A DNA stretch of 64,000 nt from Microbacterium sp. NC79 (GCF_019061125.1 NZ_JAHQYI010000002.1:372001-436000); one strand, 5' to 3'. Positions 1 to 8,293 are shown, counted from the stretch's first letter. The notes: a model not told the origin generated them from the sequence alone. Program-made: numbers and translations.

Positions 1-690
1 GTCGACACCGTCGTTTGGCGCGATGACGTCGACTGGCGACTGTCTGAGGGGATGCTGCGCCGCGCCCAGCCGGCACAGATGGGAAGCGGCGCGGAGGCTT
101 CGCATGACAGCGGATTCGAAACGTATCTGTCGCCTGCCACGGGTATTCCGCAGCTCCAGTGGGCGCTGGGTGTCGGGTACGACGATCGCGACCCCGAGGG
201 CTACGCCGACGCGCGGTTTGCGAGCTTCGCGTTGCCGCGGCCGATCGAGCCCGCGACGGCACAGCTTGCCATGGACGCCCTCGGCACCTGCCACCTGAAC
301 GCGCTCACCGGCACGCTGAACCACCTGCTCGATGTGATTGCTGACACCCCCGGCGACCGGCATCTCGTGGAGGCCGCGCTCAGCAACCCCGACCCCACGA
401 ACCGCCGCGAGATTGCGCTGTGGTTGATGCGCGATCCGATGCCGTCGATCACGCACCAGCTCTCGTTCCTGACGCCGGTCAACGTGCTGCTCGAGAACCC
501 CACGCTCGGCGCGAGCGATGCCGTGGTGCTGGCTCGCATGCTCGATCTTGGCGCCTCACCCTTCCCCGGTCTCGTCGGCAACGTCGATCCGTTTGCGCAG
601 CTCGACCGCCGCGCTGCCGGTGGCACCGATGTCGCGAAGCTTCGGGCAGTTCTGCTTGAGGCGAGGGAGATCGGAACAACGTCGCGGTAG
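1..690 (+). CDS. Hypothetical protein, 3' part (5' end outside window)
   Basis: The frame is open from the first base and ends at TAG 688-690, so the start lies upstream of the window. An internal ATG at 52 would give 212 residues but nothing marks it as the real start. The protein is soluble, with no membrane segment. The last 70 residues (around LARMLDLGASPFPG) have the helix-turn-helix rhythm of an ankyrin repeat, but the match is weak and I do not recognise the family. It is followed by a strong terminator. Function unknown. Confidence 0.7.
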   Translation, partial: VDTVVWRDDVDWRLSEGMLRRAQPAQMGSGAEASHDSGFETYLSPATGIPQLQWALGVGYDDRDPEGYADARFASFALPRPIEPATAQLAMDALGTCHLNALTGTLNHLLDVIADTPGDRHLVEAALSNPDPTNRREIALWLMRDPMPSITHQLSFLTPVNVLLENPTLGASDAVVLARMLDLGASPFPGLVGNVDPFAQLDRRAAGGTDVAKLRAVLLEAREIGTTSR

Positions 691-712
691 AAAATTCGGC
701 ATACTGAAAGAG

Positions 713-749
713 CGGCCCGAGCGGATCAGATCCCGTTCGGGCCGTTTTT
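713..749 (+). terminator. Rho-independent terminator after the first gene
   Basis: Stem CGGCCCGAGCGG pairs with CCGTTCGGGCCG (one G-T pair) around a short loop and is followed by TTTTT at 745-749. It sits 23 bases after the stop codon of the upstream gene and just before the end of the convergent DUF488 gene. Confidence 0.85.
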
Positions 750-754
750 CTGCC

Positions 755-1285
755 TCACGCCGGGTAGGTGATTACTCCGGTGTCGCCGACAACCGCACCC
801 TCACTCAGCCGTGCCGCCTCGAGGTTCCGCTCACCCATAATGTGCTGCACCGCACCGCCGCGCGCCAGCACATAGTCGGCAATGATGCGCCGATGACACC
901 GCCACCACACCGCCTCGGAGCACATCAGCGCGAGCGAGCCGTGGGCGGCCTGCGCGATGGCATCGTCGAGACCGCGCGCAAATTCGGGCGACAGGGCATG
1001 GTCGGCGTAATTGTGAAAACTGCGGTTTTGCCACCAGGCGTTGACCTCGAACGGCACGGTCTTGCTCACCGGCCGGCGCCCGGTCAGCGGCTCGTTGCGC
1101 TCGAACGCGATGCCGGTGTCGGCGAGCGCCGCGGCCAGGGTATCGGCGTTGAACCACGGATACCGCGTCGAACCTGGCAGCTTGCGCACGTCGACGACAC
1201 GGCGAATATCGGAACCATGTAGTAGCGCGACGAATTCATCGAGCGTGCGCGTGGAGTGGCCGATCGTGAACAGCGTGTCAGTCAT
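755..1285 (-). CDS. DUF488 family protein
   Basis: A 176-residue protein beginning with the family hallmark LFTIGHSTR and carrying the second conserved block MCSEAVWWRCHR near residues 120-131, with the conserved cysteine and histidines. Length is normal for DUF488. The family is widespread and has no established biochemical role; the Cys/His block suggests metal or nucleic-acid binding, which is inference. It overlaps the upstream DUF2945 gene by eight bases, so the two form an operon read on the minus strand. Confidence 0.85.
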   Translation of the reverse strand: MTDTLFTIGHSTRTLDEFVALLHGSDIRRVVDVRKLPGSTRYPWFNADTLAAALADTGIAFERNEPLTGRRPVSKTVPFEVNAWWQNRSFHNYADHALSPEFARGLDDAIAQAAHGSLALMCSEAVWWRCHRRIIADYVLARGGAVQHIMGERNLEAARLSEGAVVGDTGVITYPA

Positions 1286-1493
1286 TGACGCGTTTCAGCG
1301 CGGAGCCTTTGTGTGCCGCAATGTGATCGGTCTTGTCGCTCTTGATTTCGTATTGCGGGTCATCTGGCGACGCTCGGTGCGTGTGCCCCTTGTATTCAAA
1401 ATCTGCCGTGTGCACGTGCGTGATGGTTCCGCTCACGTGCCCCGCCTCGGAGTTCCACGAGACGTGATCGCCAACCTGAAAGTGCTCGGTCAT
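1278..1493 (-). CDS. DUF2945 (hypervirulence-associated TUDOR-like) small protein
   Basis: A 71-residue protein starting MTEHFQVGDHVSWNSEAG and containing the family pattern GDxVxWNS...G...G.I..V and a charged C-terminus ending near AAHKGSALKRV. The open frame extends upstream to 1649 but the extension is rich in rare combinations and lies in the DnaA-box-rich spacer, so the ATG at 1493 is preferred. The family is predicted to fold as a small SH3/TUDOR-like barrel; function unknown. It is the first gene of the DUF2945-DUF488 operon. Confidence 0.8.
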   Translation of the reverse strand: MTEHFQVGDHVSWNSEAGHVSGTITHVHTADFEYKGHTHRASPDDPQYEIKSDKTDHIAAHKGSALKRVND

Positions 1494-1597
1494 GACAGCA
1501 TCGTGCCGCCGGTTGCCGTGTCGCGCCACCCCCTTGCGCGGCGGAGTCAGTCCGATCGCATCAACGGGGGAGGCCACTCCGTGCAAAACGCCGAGAG

Positions 1598-1797
1598 TTG
1601 TCCCCACCTGTGGATAACTCGGTGGATAACCTGTGCGAAAGTGCCCCAAAGTTGTTCACAGGCCCGTGGATAACTGTGGAAATCGAAGAGACCGCCGAAA
1701 CTACACGCGTGTAATTCCATGGTCAAGGCGGGATTCGAAAGTGAACTCGCTGTACCGAGGTTGTTAACAACTGCGGGGTCAGGAGGGCTGTGGAGAA
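1598..1797. other. Cluster of DnaA-box-like 9-mers in a divergent intergenic region
   Basis: The 385-base gap 1494-1878 separates divergent genes and carries several matches to the DnaA box TTATCCACA. They are an exact minus-strand copy at 1609-1617, one-mismatch copies at 1621-1629 and 1665-1673 (minus) and 1789-1797 (minus), TTGTTCACA at 1652-1660 (plus), and weaker TTGTCCCCA at 1598-1606 and 1675-1683. A TTGTTAACAA palindrome lies at 1761-1770. No dnaA, dnaN or rpmH flanks it, so it is not the usual oriC context. A regulatory or titration site is possible. Confidence 0.6.
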
Positions 1798-1878
1798 CCC
1801 GGCATCATCCTTTCGGACGATCTTTCTTTCGCCCGGTTTTGGGATGATCAGCGGCAAATTTCTTGGTGGGCTGGAAGC

Positions 1879-4194
1879 ATGGCTCGCTCTGACACTCGTA
1901 CCCGGTTCTCCGACACCCTGACTTCACGTCGCGGTGCCTGGATCTCACTCATTCTCGGCCTCGTCGTCATGACGCTACTGTTCGGCGCTTTTGGCTCAGC
2001 CAAGGCCCCGGCCGGTAACGCTCAGGCGCCCGCAGACTCTGAGTCGGCGGTGGCGAGCGAGCTCATGACAAAGTTCCCCAACGCCGACCGACAGTCGGTC
2101 ATCGTGCTCGCCACCCGCACCGATGGTTCCGCCCTCACCCCCGCAGACGAAGCGAGCCTCACCGACCTGCTTCCCGTGCTTAACGAGGGTGCACCCGCCG
2201 ATGCCACCGGCCCGATGCTCAGCGATGACGGTGAAGCCGCGATCATTCTCACGCCGATCACCACGGGCGAGAGCAACAGCGAGACCGCCGACGTCATCGG
2301 TGAGCTGCGCGATACCCTGAGCACGAACGAGATCGACGGGCTGAGCCTGCTCGTCACCGGCGGCCCGGCCTTCGGAGCCGACATCGCCGCTTCGTTCGCC
2401 GGCGCGAACTTCACCCTCCTGCTGGTGACGATTCTGATCGTCGCCCTGTTGCTCATCATCACGTACCGCTCCCCCGTGCTCTGGCTGATTCCGCTCACCG
2501 TTGTCGCCCTCACCGATGGCCTCGCTGGCCGCGTGACGGCCGCCGCTGGCGCCGCGTTTGACCTGCAGTTCGACTCCGGAATCATCAGCGTTCTCGTCTT
2601 CGGTGCCGGCACCAACTACGCCCTGCTGCTCATCTCGCGCTACCGCGAAGAGCTCATGCACCACACCGACCACCGCGCCGCCCTCGGCACCGCATGGCGC
2701 AAGACCGCACCGGCGATCATCGCGTCCAACGTCACGGTCGTGCTGTCGCTGCTAACCCTCGTACTCGCCGTGATTCCGGGCACCTACGGCCTCGGCGTCT
2801 CCTCCGCGATCGGTCTGTTGATCGCCCTCGCCGCCGTACTCCTGGTGCTGCCGCCGTTCCTCGCTGTCTGCGGACGCGGCATCTTCTGGCCCTTCGTCCC
2901 CCGCCCTGCGGTTGCAACGGAACCCGCTGGTTCCGATTCGGAGCACGTCACGGAACCAGCTGGTTCCGCGGGCGCGCACGTCACGGAACCTGTTGGTTCC
3001 GTCGCCGAAGCGATGAACCGTCGGATAAATGGTGCGGCGCAGGCCGATGAGAGCGCACCCACCGGCGTGTCGACGCAAAACGTCCGACAGTTACCCGCCG
3101 AGAAGCCGGGAATCTGGCGCCGCATCGCGACGACGGTGGTCGGCCAGCCGCTGCCGAGCCTGATCGCTGGCGTCGCGGTACTCGGCATCATGACGACCGG
3201 ACTGTTCGGCACCACGATCGGCCTTGACCAGGTGGAGAAGTTCCGCGTGCAGTCGGAGTCGGCGGCCGGCCTGCAAACCCTGTCGCAGCACTTCGCTCCC
3301 GGCGAGGCGCAGCCGATCTACGTGATCGCCAACGCCGACCACGCCGATGCTGTGGTCGAAGCCGTCGCCGACATCGATGGTGTCGTGCGTGCTCACGCGA
3401 TTGCCACGACCGACGATGGCGATCTCAGCAAGATCATGGTCACGAGCGAGTTCGCCCCAAGTAGCCCGGAAAGCCTCACGCAGATCGATGACCTGCGCGC
3501 CGCCGTGCATGCGGTCGGTGGTGCTGACGCGGTGGTCGGCGGTGCCGTCGCCACCGACGTTGACGCCCGAAACGGTAACGCGGCCGACCTCTGGCTTGTT
3601 GCCCCGCTGATTCTTGCGGTCAGCTTTATCGTGTTGCTGCTTCTGCTGCGCTCGGTTGCCGCTCCGATCCTGCTGCTCATCGTGAACGTCGCGAGTGCGG
3701 TTGCCGCGATCGGCGCGGGCGCATGGCTCAGCCGCGTGCTCTTTGACCAGCACGCCCTCGACCTGCAGGTTCCGCTTCTCTCATTCCTGTTCTTGGTCGC
3801 GCTCGGCATCGACTACACGATCTTCCTCGTGCACCGCGCCCGTACGGAGGCCGGCATCCGCGGCACCCGCGCCGGCATGATTGAGGCCGTCGCCCGCACC
3901 GGTAGCGTCATCACGAGCGCCGGAATCGTGCTCGCCGGCGTGTTCGCGGCGCTCGGTGTGCTGCCGCTCGTCACGCTCGGCCAGCTCGGACTCATCGTCG
4001 GCGTCGGCGTGATCGTTGACACACTCATGGTGCGCACCGTGATTGTTCCGGCCCTGTTCAGCCTCATCGGCGACAAGATGTGGTGGCCGTCGAAGCCGGC
4101 CGGAACCACGAAGCTAGCCGCCGAGGAAGCAACCGGAACGGGGGCATCTGCGACGCAGTCCGCACCCGCGTTCGCCCTCGACGGGGCAGAATGA
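1879..4194 (+). CDS. MMPL family transporter
   Basis: A 771-residue RND-type membrane protein made of two homologous halves. Each half has a first membrane helix, a large external domain and a five-helix bundle. The family signatures GAGTNYALLLISRYREEL (from about residue 242) and GIDYTIFLVHRARTE (about 644) mark the proton-relay helices. MMPL proteins export lipids or hydrophobic compounds. Residues about 346-376 in the cytoplasmic linker hold three near-repeats of TEPAGS, encoded by tandem copies of the CGGAACC/TGGTTCCG motif. GGAAG before the ATG is the ribosome site. The two-component genes that follow four bases later probably regulate it. Confidence 0.93.
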   Translation: MARSDTRTRFSDTLTSRRGAWISLILGLVVMTLLFGAFGSAKAPAGNAQAPADSESAVASELMTKFPNADRQSVIVLATRTDGSALTPADEASLTDLLPVLNEGAPADATGPMLSDDGEAAIILTPITTGESNSETADVIGELRDTLSTNEIDGLSLLVTGGPAFGADIAASFAGANFTLLLVTILIVALLLIITYRSPVLWLIPLTVVALTDGLAGRVTAAAGAAFDLQFDSGIISVLVFGAGTNYALLLISRYREELMHHTDHRAALGTAWRKTAPAIIASNVTVVLSLLTLVLAVIPGTYGLGVSSAIGLLIALAAVLLVLPPFLAVCGRGIFWPFVPRPAVATEPAGSDSEHVTEPAGSAGAHVTEPVGSVAEAMNRRINGAAQADESAPTGVSTQNVRQLPAEKPGIWRRIATTVVGQPLPSLIAGVAVLGIMTTGLFGTTIGLDQVEKFRVQSESAAGLQTLSQHFAPGEAQPIYVIANADHADAVVEAVADIDGVVRAHAIATTDDGDLSKIMVTSEFAPSSPESLTQIDDLRAAVHAVGGADAVVGGAVATDVDARNGNAADLWLVAPLILAVSFIVLLLLLRSVAAPILLLIVNVASAVAAIGAGAWLSRVLFDQHALDLQVPLLSFLFLVALGIDYTIFLVHRARTEAGIRGTRAGMIEAVARTGSVITSAGIVLAGVFAALGVLPLVTLGQLGLIVGVGVIVDTLMVRTVIVPALFSLIGDKMWWPSKPAGTTKLAAEEATGTGASATQSAPAFALDGAE
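2918..3001 (+). repeat. Tandem inverted octamer pairs inside the MMPL gene
   Basis: Three successive pairs of CGGAACC(N) and TGGTTCCG (2918/2928, 2951/2961, 2984/2994) are spaced 33 bases apart. Each pair is an inverted repeat with a two-base gap between octamers, and each encodes a copy of TEP(A/V)GS. The repeat unit is therefore 33 bases long and in frame. Confidence 0.85.
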
Positions 4195-4198
4195 TCGC

Positions 4199-5584
4199 AT
4201 GAGCCTCATCGACACGCCCCTCGCGCGCGCGACCTCGGCTTCGGCCGGCGGTCGCGGCGCGACGGTGCGTGCGATGGAGGTCGGCCAGCACGTCATGACG
4301 GTGCTGTTGGTTGGCATCGGCATCATCCGCGCGATCGGCCAAGGCACGGCCCCTGCCGCCGCGATCGCCGCCGGTCTGGGCATTATTGCGGCGCACACTG
4401 TCGCCAGCCTGCTGCCGAAGAAGGCCCGCACCACCACGGTGTACGCGCTCTGGCTCGTGGGGTTCGCGGTGGTCTGGCTCGCGGCGGTCGCAGTATCGCC
4501 CGAGTTCGTGTGGGTGTCCTTCGTGCTGTGGATTCTCGCCGGGCACCTCTTGCCTCTCCTCGCCGGCCTCGTCTTCTCGGTATTTGTGCTTGCCGTCGTG
4601 ATTGTCGCGCCGATTCTGCACCACGGAACCACGAGCTATGCCAACGTCTTCGGCCCGCTGATCGGAGGCGTTTTCGCCTTCGGGATCTCGCGCGGATACC
4701 TCAAACTCCTCCGCGACGCCGCCGAACGCGAACGGCTCGTCAGCTCCCTAACCCGGGCGCAAGAGGAGATGGCCGCGCTGCAGGGTGAGCTCGCCCTCGC
4801 CCAGCGCCACTCCGGCGCCGTCGCCGAACGCACACGCATTTCCCGCGATATTCACGACACCATCGCCCAGGCGCTCTCCTCGATCCGACTCCTGGCGCAC
4901 GCGGGTGCTGACCACACCGGCGACCCGACCGCGATTCGCACCCTCGGACAGGTCGAATCCCTCGCCAGCGACAGCCTCGCCGACGTGCGCCGCATCGTCG
5001 CATCTCTCGCCCCACACGAGCTGGAAGACGGCGCGCTCACCGCCGCCCTCAACCGCATGCTCGAACGCCTGCACGACGAAACCGGCGTCGCCGTCACCCT
5101 CAACGTCGACGACACGCTACCGCTGCTGCCCACCGATGTTGAAGTCGCGCTACTGCGTACCGCCCAATCCGCGCTCGCCAACGTGCGACTGCACGCGCAG
5201 GCGACGCGCGTCGTGATGAGCCTGATCGATGCCGGTGACACCGTGCGCCTCGACATCACCGATGATGGCCGCGGATTCGATGTCGTTGCGTGGGAATCCT
5301 CGCTCGACACCCACTCCTCCAGCTACGGCATCCGCTTCATGCGAGCGCGCCTGCGCGAACTCGGCGGCGGCCTCGACGTCGAAAGCGCACCAGGCGAGGG
5401 CGCAGCGCTCTCCCTGCACCTGCCGATCGCAATGCCCCTCGCCCGCAACGTGGTTCCGGAACTCTCCACGGGTGTGGTTCCGGAACCCTCCACGGATGAA
5501 GCGGAACCATCTGCGCGCGACGAACGGGACGGTTCCGGCGCCAACGGCGAGGGCGCCCAGCCCGCAGACGGGAGCGCTTCATGA
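4199..5584 (+). CDS. Sensor histidine kinase, NarL/DesK type
   Basis: A 461-residue kinase. About five hydrophobic helices occupy residues 28-165, followed by a coiled-coil linker and the HisKA_3 phosphoacceptor box RTRISRDIHDTIAQAL with His219. The ATPase domain carries DDGRGFD near 355 and a G-rich lid (LGGGLDVESAPGEG). The C-terminal tail beyond residue 415 is a low-complexity extension with two VP(E)PS-like units, created by copies of the TGGTTCCG motif at 5451-5509. The stop overlaps the next gene in ATGA. It lies four bases after the MMPL gene, so it may sense membrane or envelope stress; the signal is unknown. Confidence 0.92.
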   Translation: MSLIDTPLARATSASAGGRGATVRAMEVGQHVMTVLLVGIGIIRAIGQGTAPAAAIAAGLGIIAAHTVASLLPKKARTTTVYALWLVGFAVVWLAAVAVSPEFVWVSFVLWILAGHLLPLLAGLVFSVFVLAVVIVAPILHHGTTSYANVFGPLIGGVFAFGISRGYLKLLRDAAERERLVSSLTRAQEEMAALQGELALAQRHSGAVAERTRISRDIHDTIAQALSSIRLLAHAGADHTGDPTAIRTLGQVESLASDSLADVRRIVASLAPHELEDGALTAALNRMLERLHDETGVAVTLNVDDTLPLLPTDVEVALLRTAQSALANVRLHAQATRVVMSLIDAGDTVRLDITDDGRGFDVVAWESSLDTHSSSYGIRFMRARLRELGGGLDVESAPGEGAALSLHLPIAMPLARNVVPELSTGVVPEPSTDEAEPSARDERDGSGANGEGAQPADGSAS

Positions 5585-6195
5585 CGACGGTATTGCTTGT
5601 CGATGACCATCCGGTGGTTCGTAGTGGGCTCCGGGCCGTGCTGAGCAGCGACGCCGTCGAGGTGATCGGCGAGGCGGCGACCGGCGAAGAAGCGATCGCG
5701 CTGGCGACCCTTCTGAAACCCGACGTGGTGCTGTGTGATCTGCGGCTCGGCGACGGCATCGATGGCGTGCAGACGACCGCCGCGCTGCGCGCGCTGACGC
5801 CGGCACCGGCCGTGCTGATTCTCACGACATACGATCGCGACGCCGAAATTCTCGGGGCGATTGAGGCGGGTGCCGCGGGGTATCTGCTGAAAGATGTGGC
5901 ACCCGAGGCCATTGCCGATGGCATCGTGCGCGCGGGGGCTGGCGACATGGTGCTCGCGCCGAATCTCGCATCACGGGTGTTGCAGAGTATGCGGCATCCG
6001 GCTCCGAAACTGACAGACCGCGAAATTGAAGTGTTGCGCCGGCTGGCGACCGGCGCCACGAATCGCGAGATCGCGAAGACACTGTTCGTGAGCGAGGCGA
6101 CGGTGAAGAGCCATCTCGCACACATCTATACCAAGCTCGGCGTCGACACCCGCTCCCGCGCCATCCACGTCGCCCAAGAGACGGGAATCATCTAG
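5581..6195 (+). CDS. LuxR/NarL-family response regulator
   Basis: A 204-residue regulator with a receiver domain (acidic pair Asp8-Asp9, phosphoacceptor Asp53 in VLCDLRLGD, switch Thr in LTTYD, Lys in YLLKD). It ends in a LuxR helix-turn-helix, TDREIEVLRRLATGATNREI followed by VSEATVKSHLAHIYTKLGV. It starts inside the stop codon of the histidine kinase and is its obvious partner. Targets probably include the upstream MMPL gene, by position only. Confidence 0.94.
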   Translation: MTTVLLVDDHPVVRSGLRAVLSSDAVEVIGEAATGEEAIALATLLKPDVVLCDLRLGDGIDGVQTTAALRALTPAPAVLILTTYDRDAEILGAIEAGAAGYLLKDVAPEAIADGIVRAGAGDMVLAPNLASRVLQSMRHPAPKLTDREIEVLRRLATGATNREIAKTLFVSEATVKSHLAHIYTKLGVDTRSRAIHVAQETGII

Positions 6196-6255
6196 GTCGA
6201 TCCGCGCTCGGACTCTTCGGTTTGCACGCACGCGCGACCGCGCCCTGTGCGGTAA

Positions 6256-6720
6256 CTAACGAGGGAGCGCCGCCGTTCGTTTAACCAGCACTCGTACAGC
6301 CTCATCAACCGTTTGTTGCAGCACCTGGGTGGGGTCACCCTCGAAGTGAAACTCAGCGCTACCGACGTCGCCGTGCGCGCACCACCCGATAAAAACGGTT
6401 CCAGGCTCGTGCCCATCTTCGGGGTCTGGGCCGCCCACTCCCGTCGTCGAAATACACACATCGGCCCCCAAAACGTGGGCTGCCCCGGCCGCGAGCTGTT
6501 CAGCGCAGCGGGCCGAGCACAGATCAATGCCCTCATCGACGCCGAGCAAGCGCTCTTTGACATCTCGCAAGTACGCGACGATACCGCCTGCGAACCAGTC
6601 TCCAGCGTTCTCTCCGGCGCCCACTGTTTGCGCAAGCTTGCCGGAGGTTAACGACTCAACCACCCCGATCCGCAAGCCCCGGGACTGCGCCTCGGCGGCA
6701 AGCGCTTCGCTGTCACTCAT
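6256..6720 (-). CDS. pncC: CinA-like C-terminal domain protein, nicotinamide-nucleotide amidase PncC
   Basis: A 154-residue stand-alone CinA C-terminal domain. It has the catalytic-serine motif VVESLTSGKL (Ser23) and the conserved loop TGVGGPDPEDG followed by PGTVFIGW. PncC deamidates nicotinamide mononucleotide to nicotinic acid mononucleotide in NAD salvage. Length fits the single-domain form; no N-terminal CinA domain is present. The usual ESLTGG is ESLTSG here. It is transcribed alone on the minus strand, converging on the response regulator. Confidence 0.88.
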   Translation of the reverse strand: MSDSEALAAEAQSRGLRIGVVESLTSGKLAQTVGAGENAGDWFAGGIVAYLRDVKERLLGVDEGIDLCSARCAEQLAAGAAHVLGADVCISTTGVGGPDPEDGHEPGTVFIGWCAHGDVGSAEFHFEGDPTQVLQQTVDEAVRVLVKRTAALPR

Positions 6721-6880
6721 CGGTCTCCTTTCGGCGTCTCTTCTCCACCATTAGTCGGCCGCATGGTTCCGGTCAACCCCCGTTACTCGAGGCGATGGGA
6801 CGTCTTATGCTCGCGGCACCTGGTTGCGTGTTCGCGCGATGAATGCGTGGCCAATCCGCTTAGAGAAAGGTTAAAAAGCC

Positions 6881-7360
6881 ATGTCCCAGCTGCAACTGGA
6901 AACGCCTGAAGATCTTCTCCGCTACCAGCTTCGGTCCGCGCGCACCATGGAAGATGATTCACTCGCTGCGCTCGGCGAACTTGCGTCAGCAGCCCAATCA
7001 TCTGAGGTGAAGAAGCTGTTTCGTCACCATGCCGATGAGACGAAGGAGCAAATTGCGAATCTCAGCAAGGTGTTCGAGCTTCTTGAGCTACCGGAGTCAA
7101 CGGCTCCGTCTCCCAGCACGAAGGGCATCTCCAAACAAGCAGCGTCGCTGATCGAGAAGTCGGCGTCAGGTCTGCTCGATCAGGTCACCCTCTCGTGTGC
7201 TCTGGGCAATGAGCATTACGAGATGTCGATGTATCAGGGGTTGATCGTGGCGACGAAGAGCCTGCACCCCGAGGCTGCTCAGCTTTTGCAAGACAACCTC
7301 GATCAAGAAGTTCACACCAGTGAAGAGCTGTTGAACAAGCTCAAAGAAATGTCGGCCTAA
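6881..7360 (+). CDS. DUF892 (YciE/YciF-type) ferritin-like protein
   Basis: A 159-residue all-helical protein starting MSQLQLETPEDLLRYQLRSA. Acidic and His residues sit in the four-helix-bundle pattern of the family (LRHH-like block FRHHADETKEQ around residues 46-56, NEHYEM around 109-114, DQEVHTSEEL near the end). YciF-type proteins are small ferritin-like stress proteins thought to handle metals or oxidants. AGAAAGG lies upstream of the ATG. A possible -10 TATGCT sits near 6812. A strong hairpin follows, separating it partly from the two membrane genes downstream. Confidence 0.85.
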   Translation: MSQLQLETPEDLLRYQLRSARTMEDDSLAALGELASAAQSSEVKKLFRHHADETKEQIANLSKVFELLELPESTAPSPSTKGISKQAASLIEKSASGLLDQVTLSCALGNEHYEMSMYQGLIVATKSLHPEAAQLLQDNLDQEVHTSEELLNKLKEMSA

Positions 7361-7366
7361 CGTCGA

Positions 7367-7405
7367 ACGGCGGCTCGGCGCGTGTGCGCCGAGCCACCGC
7401 CTCTT
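7367..7405 (+). terminator. Hairpin terminator after the DUF892 gene
   Basis: Perfect stem GGCTCGGCGC / GCGCCGAGCC around a GTGT loop (7372-7395), extended by GGCGG/CCGCC and followed by TCTTTCT. It starts six bases after the DUF892 stop. Confidence 0.75.
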
Positions 7406-7439
7406 TCTGAATAACGTCTTCATTTTCGATGGAGTCATG

Positions 7440-7583
7440 ATGGGTTCTTCTGCACACAACTCGCCACACCGCGATACGACGCAACAACTTCCGTCTGGCC
7501 GGCTCGTGGTGTTTTGGTCATGGATGGGCATTATTATCGTCGGCCTCGCGATCATGATCGCTGTGCCCCTAGGCGGGCAATAG
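7440..7583 (+). CDS. 47-residue single-pass membrane peptide
   Basis: A short open frame, MGSSAHNS... with a polar first third followed by a hydrophobic helix VVFWSWMGIIIVGLAIMIAV, ending TAG 7581-7583. GGAG at 7431-7434 is well spaced for the ATG at 7440; the tandem ATG at 7437 is too close. The stop lies two bases before the ATG of the DUF6766 gene, so the two are probably translated from one message. A real small protein is likely because of ribosome site, helix and tight coupling. Family not recognised. Confidence 0.6.
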   Translation: MGSSAHNSPHRDTTQQLPSGRLVVFWSWMGIIIVGLAIMIAVPLGGQ

Positions 7584-7585
7584 AC

Positions 7586-8260
7586 ATGCGAGCAATACGC
7601 GACAACGCGCTGTCAATCTGCTTTTTCGCGATCTTCTTGCTCACCCTGCTGGGGCAAACCATTGCGGGTCTTGCCGACACCAACGAGCAGAACAGCATCC
7701 ATGGTGAACCCGCCGTGACCTGGTGGCAGTTCGTCAGCTCGTCAGACTTTATGGTCGACGTCGCAGAGAACTGGCAGTCAGAATTCATGCAGTTCTTCGT
7801 CTTCATCCTCGCGACGGTGTGGTTGATTCAGCGAGGCTCCCCCGAATCTAAGAAACCGGGCGACGAGGGCCTCGGAACAGACGAAGAACAACTTGTCGGT
7901 GAGCACGCACGACCCGACTCACCGCGTTGGGCACGCGTGCGCGGTTGGCGCCTCTGGCTCTACTCGAATTCACTTCTATTGGTGATGGGCGCGATCTTTG
8001 TGCTGTCATGGTTTGCGCAGTCGCTCGCCGGGCTCGTCGTGGCTAACGAAGAGAACGCAATGCATGGCGAAGCGTCACAAACATGGCTCGAGTACATCGC
8101 GGCGCCCGATTTCTGGAACCGAACGCTACAAAACTGGCAGTCCGAATTTCTCGCCGTCGGTGCCATGATCGCGTTCTCGATCTATCTTCGACAACGCGGC
8201 TCGAGCGAATCCAAACCCGTCGGCATTCCGCACCACGTCAGTAGTGAAGAGTCTGAATGA
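7586..8260 (+). CDS. DUF6766 family membrane protein
   Basis: A 224-residue protein starting MRAIRDNALSICFFAIFLL. The frame runs further upstream but that part overlaps the small membrane gene, so ATG 7586 is chosen. It consists of two similar halves (about 1-90 and 115-215), each with a membrane helix, an LAG(L)x(N)EEN...HGE motif, NWQSEF and a second helix followed by QRGS(P/S)ESK. This duplicated layout matches DUF6766 as I remember it. Four membrane helices are visible. Function unknown; proximity to the DUF892 gene suggests a stress or stationary-phase role, which is inference. Confidence 0.8.
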   Translation: MRAIRDNALSICFFAIFLLTLLGQTIAGLADTNEQNSIHGEPAVTWWQFVSSSDFMVDVAENWQSEFMQFFVFILATVWLIQRGSPESKKPGDEGLGTDEEQLVGEHARPDSPRWARVRGWRLWLYSNSLLLVMGAIFVLSWFAQSLAGLVVANEENAMHGEASQTWLEYIAAPDFWNRTLQNWQSEFLAVGAMIAFSIYLRQRGSSESKPVGIPHHVSSEESE

Positions 8261-8277
8261 TCATGTCGGCGCCCCTG

Positions 8278-8293
8278 CCCCCCCCCCCCCCCC
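8278..8293. repeat. Run of 16 cytosines upstream of the hydrolase gene
   Basis: An uninterrupted C16 tract in an 81-base spacer, 17 bases after the DUF6766 stop and 48 bases before the hydrolase start. Homopolymers of this length are prone to slippage in replication and to errors in assembly. Confidence 0.85.

Noticed and set aside
1598-1797. Reading the DnaA-box cluster as the chromosomal origin
   Set aside because: No dnaA, dnaN, recF, gyrB or rpmH in the window and no obvious AT-rich unwinding region.
2918-3001. CRISPR-like or minisatellite array
   Set aside because: Only three short units, in frame within a coding gene, explained by the octamer pairs.
5337-6125. 262-codon antisense frame across the kinase/regulator junction
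   Set aside because: Low-complexity Arg/Ser-rich product opposite two certain genes.
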